Source: Cacconaster sp045601245
Lineage (GTDB): Bacteria > Bacteroidota > Bacteroidia > Bacteroidales > UBA932
Assembly (NCBI GenBank): GCA_045601245.1
Contig: JAZRZH010000036.1
Location: forward strand, 1 to 42,478
DNA: 42,478 nt
Reading direction: 5' to 3'
Shown here: positions 41,545 through 42,478 of the stretch, piece after piece
Layout: each line of letters begins with the position of its first letter
Numbering within the stretch: position 1 is the first letter of the stretch
Translations under genes and position numbers: made by a program
The notes under the pieces: model-generated
Told to the model about the DNA's origin: nothing
Seen by the model: the letters and a program-made list of their open reading frames with translations, nothing else
The model's database searches: none

Positions 41545-42372
41545 TTACAGCGACAGTCGCAGTCCGGCCTGCAGTCCGGGCTGCAGCGGTGCTGTGTCAT
41601 AGATGGTGGACGAGATGCCCGGCGTATCGAAGTGATATGACAGGTATGGTTCGGCGAAAATGCCAAGCCATTCGTTCAACTTGTAATTGACTCCTGCTGC
41701 GGCGGAGGCTGAGAATAAAATGGAATTCTCCTCCGCTCCGGCTGCGGAATCGTCCGATATGCATTTCTCCGCCATTGCCCCGGCTTTCAGGTAGAGGGAG
41801 GTCCTGTGCCTGTCGACGAAATTGTATCTCAGCGCCAGGGGTATCCCTATGAAGCGATGCGGATAAGTGTCCGGACTTGACGATATGGCCAGGCGTGACG
41901 AAACGCTTGTATAGCAGAATCCGCTCTCAATCGCAAACCTGTCCGTCAGATCGTACGACAGGGATATTGCCGCAGAGACAGGTGCGGAAAAGACATAATG
42001 GGTCTTTTTTTCAATCTGTCTCATTTCGAATTCCTGCTGCTTCCCGGAAGCATCGTCATAGGATAAACCGTCTATGACAGGATCCTTTATCGGTGTCACA
42101 ATGACGAATGTTACAATTACCGGCGAACCGGCTACATTGTCCATCAAGCCTGAATTTGCAGCGAATGACAGATTGAGCCTCTTGCGTTTCGGCTTGCTGT
42201 CAGCCAGGGAGGCGATATATCTGTTGGTTGCGGCGATGTTATCCGTATCGGATGTGGAGTTGTCAGGAGTTTTCGAAGCTGGTGTCTTTGAGTCGGGAGA
42301 GCTTGAGACGGGAGCGGCGACGCTTGAGGCGGTTTCCGCCACGGAAGTCCTGTACTGGATCGACAGAATCAC
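41545..42372 (-). CDS. PorT-like outer-membrane beta-barrel protein (5' end uncertain)
   Basis: 275 residues if read from GTG 42372-42370. A Ser/Thr/Pro-rich linker (about 12-55: SSVAAPVSSSPDSKTPASKTP) is followed by KPKRKRLNLSFAANSGLMD and a barrel of amphipathic strands (FSAPVSAAISLSYDLTDRFAIESGFCYTS, LYLKAGAMAE, GVNYKLNEWLGIFAEPYLSYHF, ending LQAGLRLSL). Bacteroidetes proteins with this linker and barrel usually carry a cytoplasmic tail and one membrane helix first, and follow an ECF sigma-factor gene. Neither is visible: upstream in the same frame there is a stop at 42459-42457, and a coding-like peptide in another frame ends at about 42388. The gene is either preceded by another gene or frame-shifted. 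Barrel family certain, start uncertain. Confidence 0.65.
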   Translation of the reverse strand: MILSIQYRTSVAETASSVAAPVSSSPDSKTPASKTPDNSTSDTDNIAATNRYIASLADSKPKRKRLNLSFAANSGLMDNVAGSPVIVTFVIVTPIKDPVIDGLSYDDASGKQQEFEMRQIEKKTHYVFSAPVSAAISLSYDLTDRFAIESGFCYTSVSSRLAISSSPDTYPHRFIGIPLALRYNFVDRHRTSLYLKAGAMAEKCISDDSAAGAEENSILFSASAAAGVNYKLNEWLGIFAEPYLSYHFDTPGISSTIYDTAPLQPGLQAGLRLSL

Positions 42373-42478
42373 AGGCCGACCTGTATCAAGGTTTATAGAA
42401 GTCAGGATCCTGCTGAGCCGTCTGCACTTTGGCTTCCGTACGGGAATGGAGCGTTTTCACTTGTCGTGATGCTCCCTC

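Overview
The window looks like a Bacteroidales (phylum Bacteroidota) chromosome. Evidence: promoters of the form TTTG-N19-TAnnTTTG with few Shine-Dalgarno sites, several BACON-domain lipoproteins, Oar-type TonB-dependent receptors, a BspA-like leucine-rich lipoprotein, a C10 (streptopain-like) protease and a MurA with Asp in place of the fosfomycin-target Cys. By eye the G+C is moderately high, which would suit a Rikenellaceae/Alistipes-like genus, but the genus is only a guess.

Layout. 1-5440: 3' end of a GH127-type arabinofuranosidase, then a secreted C10 protease and two surface lipoproteins (BACON; BspA-like repeats), closed by a strong terminator. 5390-6780: a lone AAA ATPase gene with its own promoter, bracketed by 24-bp direct repeats. 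The right-hand repeat is the 3' end of a HAD phosphatase gene, so the segment resembles a small cassette inserted at a gene end. 6721-8300: HAD phosphatase and an endonuclease/exonuclease/phosphatase-fold protein (minus strand). 8369-10906: PlsC-like acyltransferase and an Omp85-type barrel. 10910-14842: small secreted protein, C69 dipeptidase, two divergent BACON lipoproteins and ComF. 14843-15259: a GC-rich, hairpin-dense non-coding tract. 15260-19600: asd-cdaA-mutS2 operon. 19601-20426: non-coding or decayed DNA with a palindromic element and GTGACA-type repeats. 20427-21834: metK behind a candidate SAM-II riboswitch with a built-in terminator. 21918-30299: two tandem paralogous Oar-like receptors with a BACON/OB-fold lipoprotein between them. 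30579-37462: yraN-manC-pheS-M3 peptidase-murA-murB, a tightly spaced housekeeping and cell-envelope operon. 37543-37618: tRNA-Gly(GCC), followed by a 51-bp-period array of hairpins. 37942-40247: 4-hydroxybutyrate dehydrogenase and a DUF362 ferredoxin-like protein (minus strand). 40314-41528: CobW-family GTPase with a His/Asp-rich loop. 41545-end: PorT-like barrel protein, partly out of view.

Most of the coding content is ordinary. The unusual signals are non-coding or architectural: the repeat-bracketed ATPase segment, two diverged copies of a palindromic element (19611-19716 and 30380-30491) whose stems show paired compensatory changes, the tandem hairpin array after the tRNA, the metK leader in which aptamer and terminator compete for the same strand, and three genes whose -7 promoter box lies only 4-5 nt before the start codon. 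No CRISPR array, complete insertion sequence or recognisable integrase was seen.
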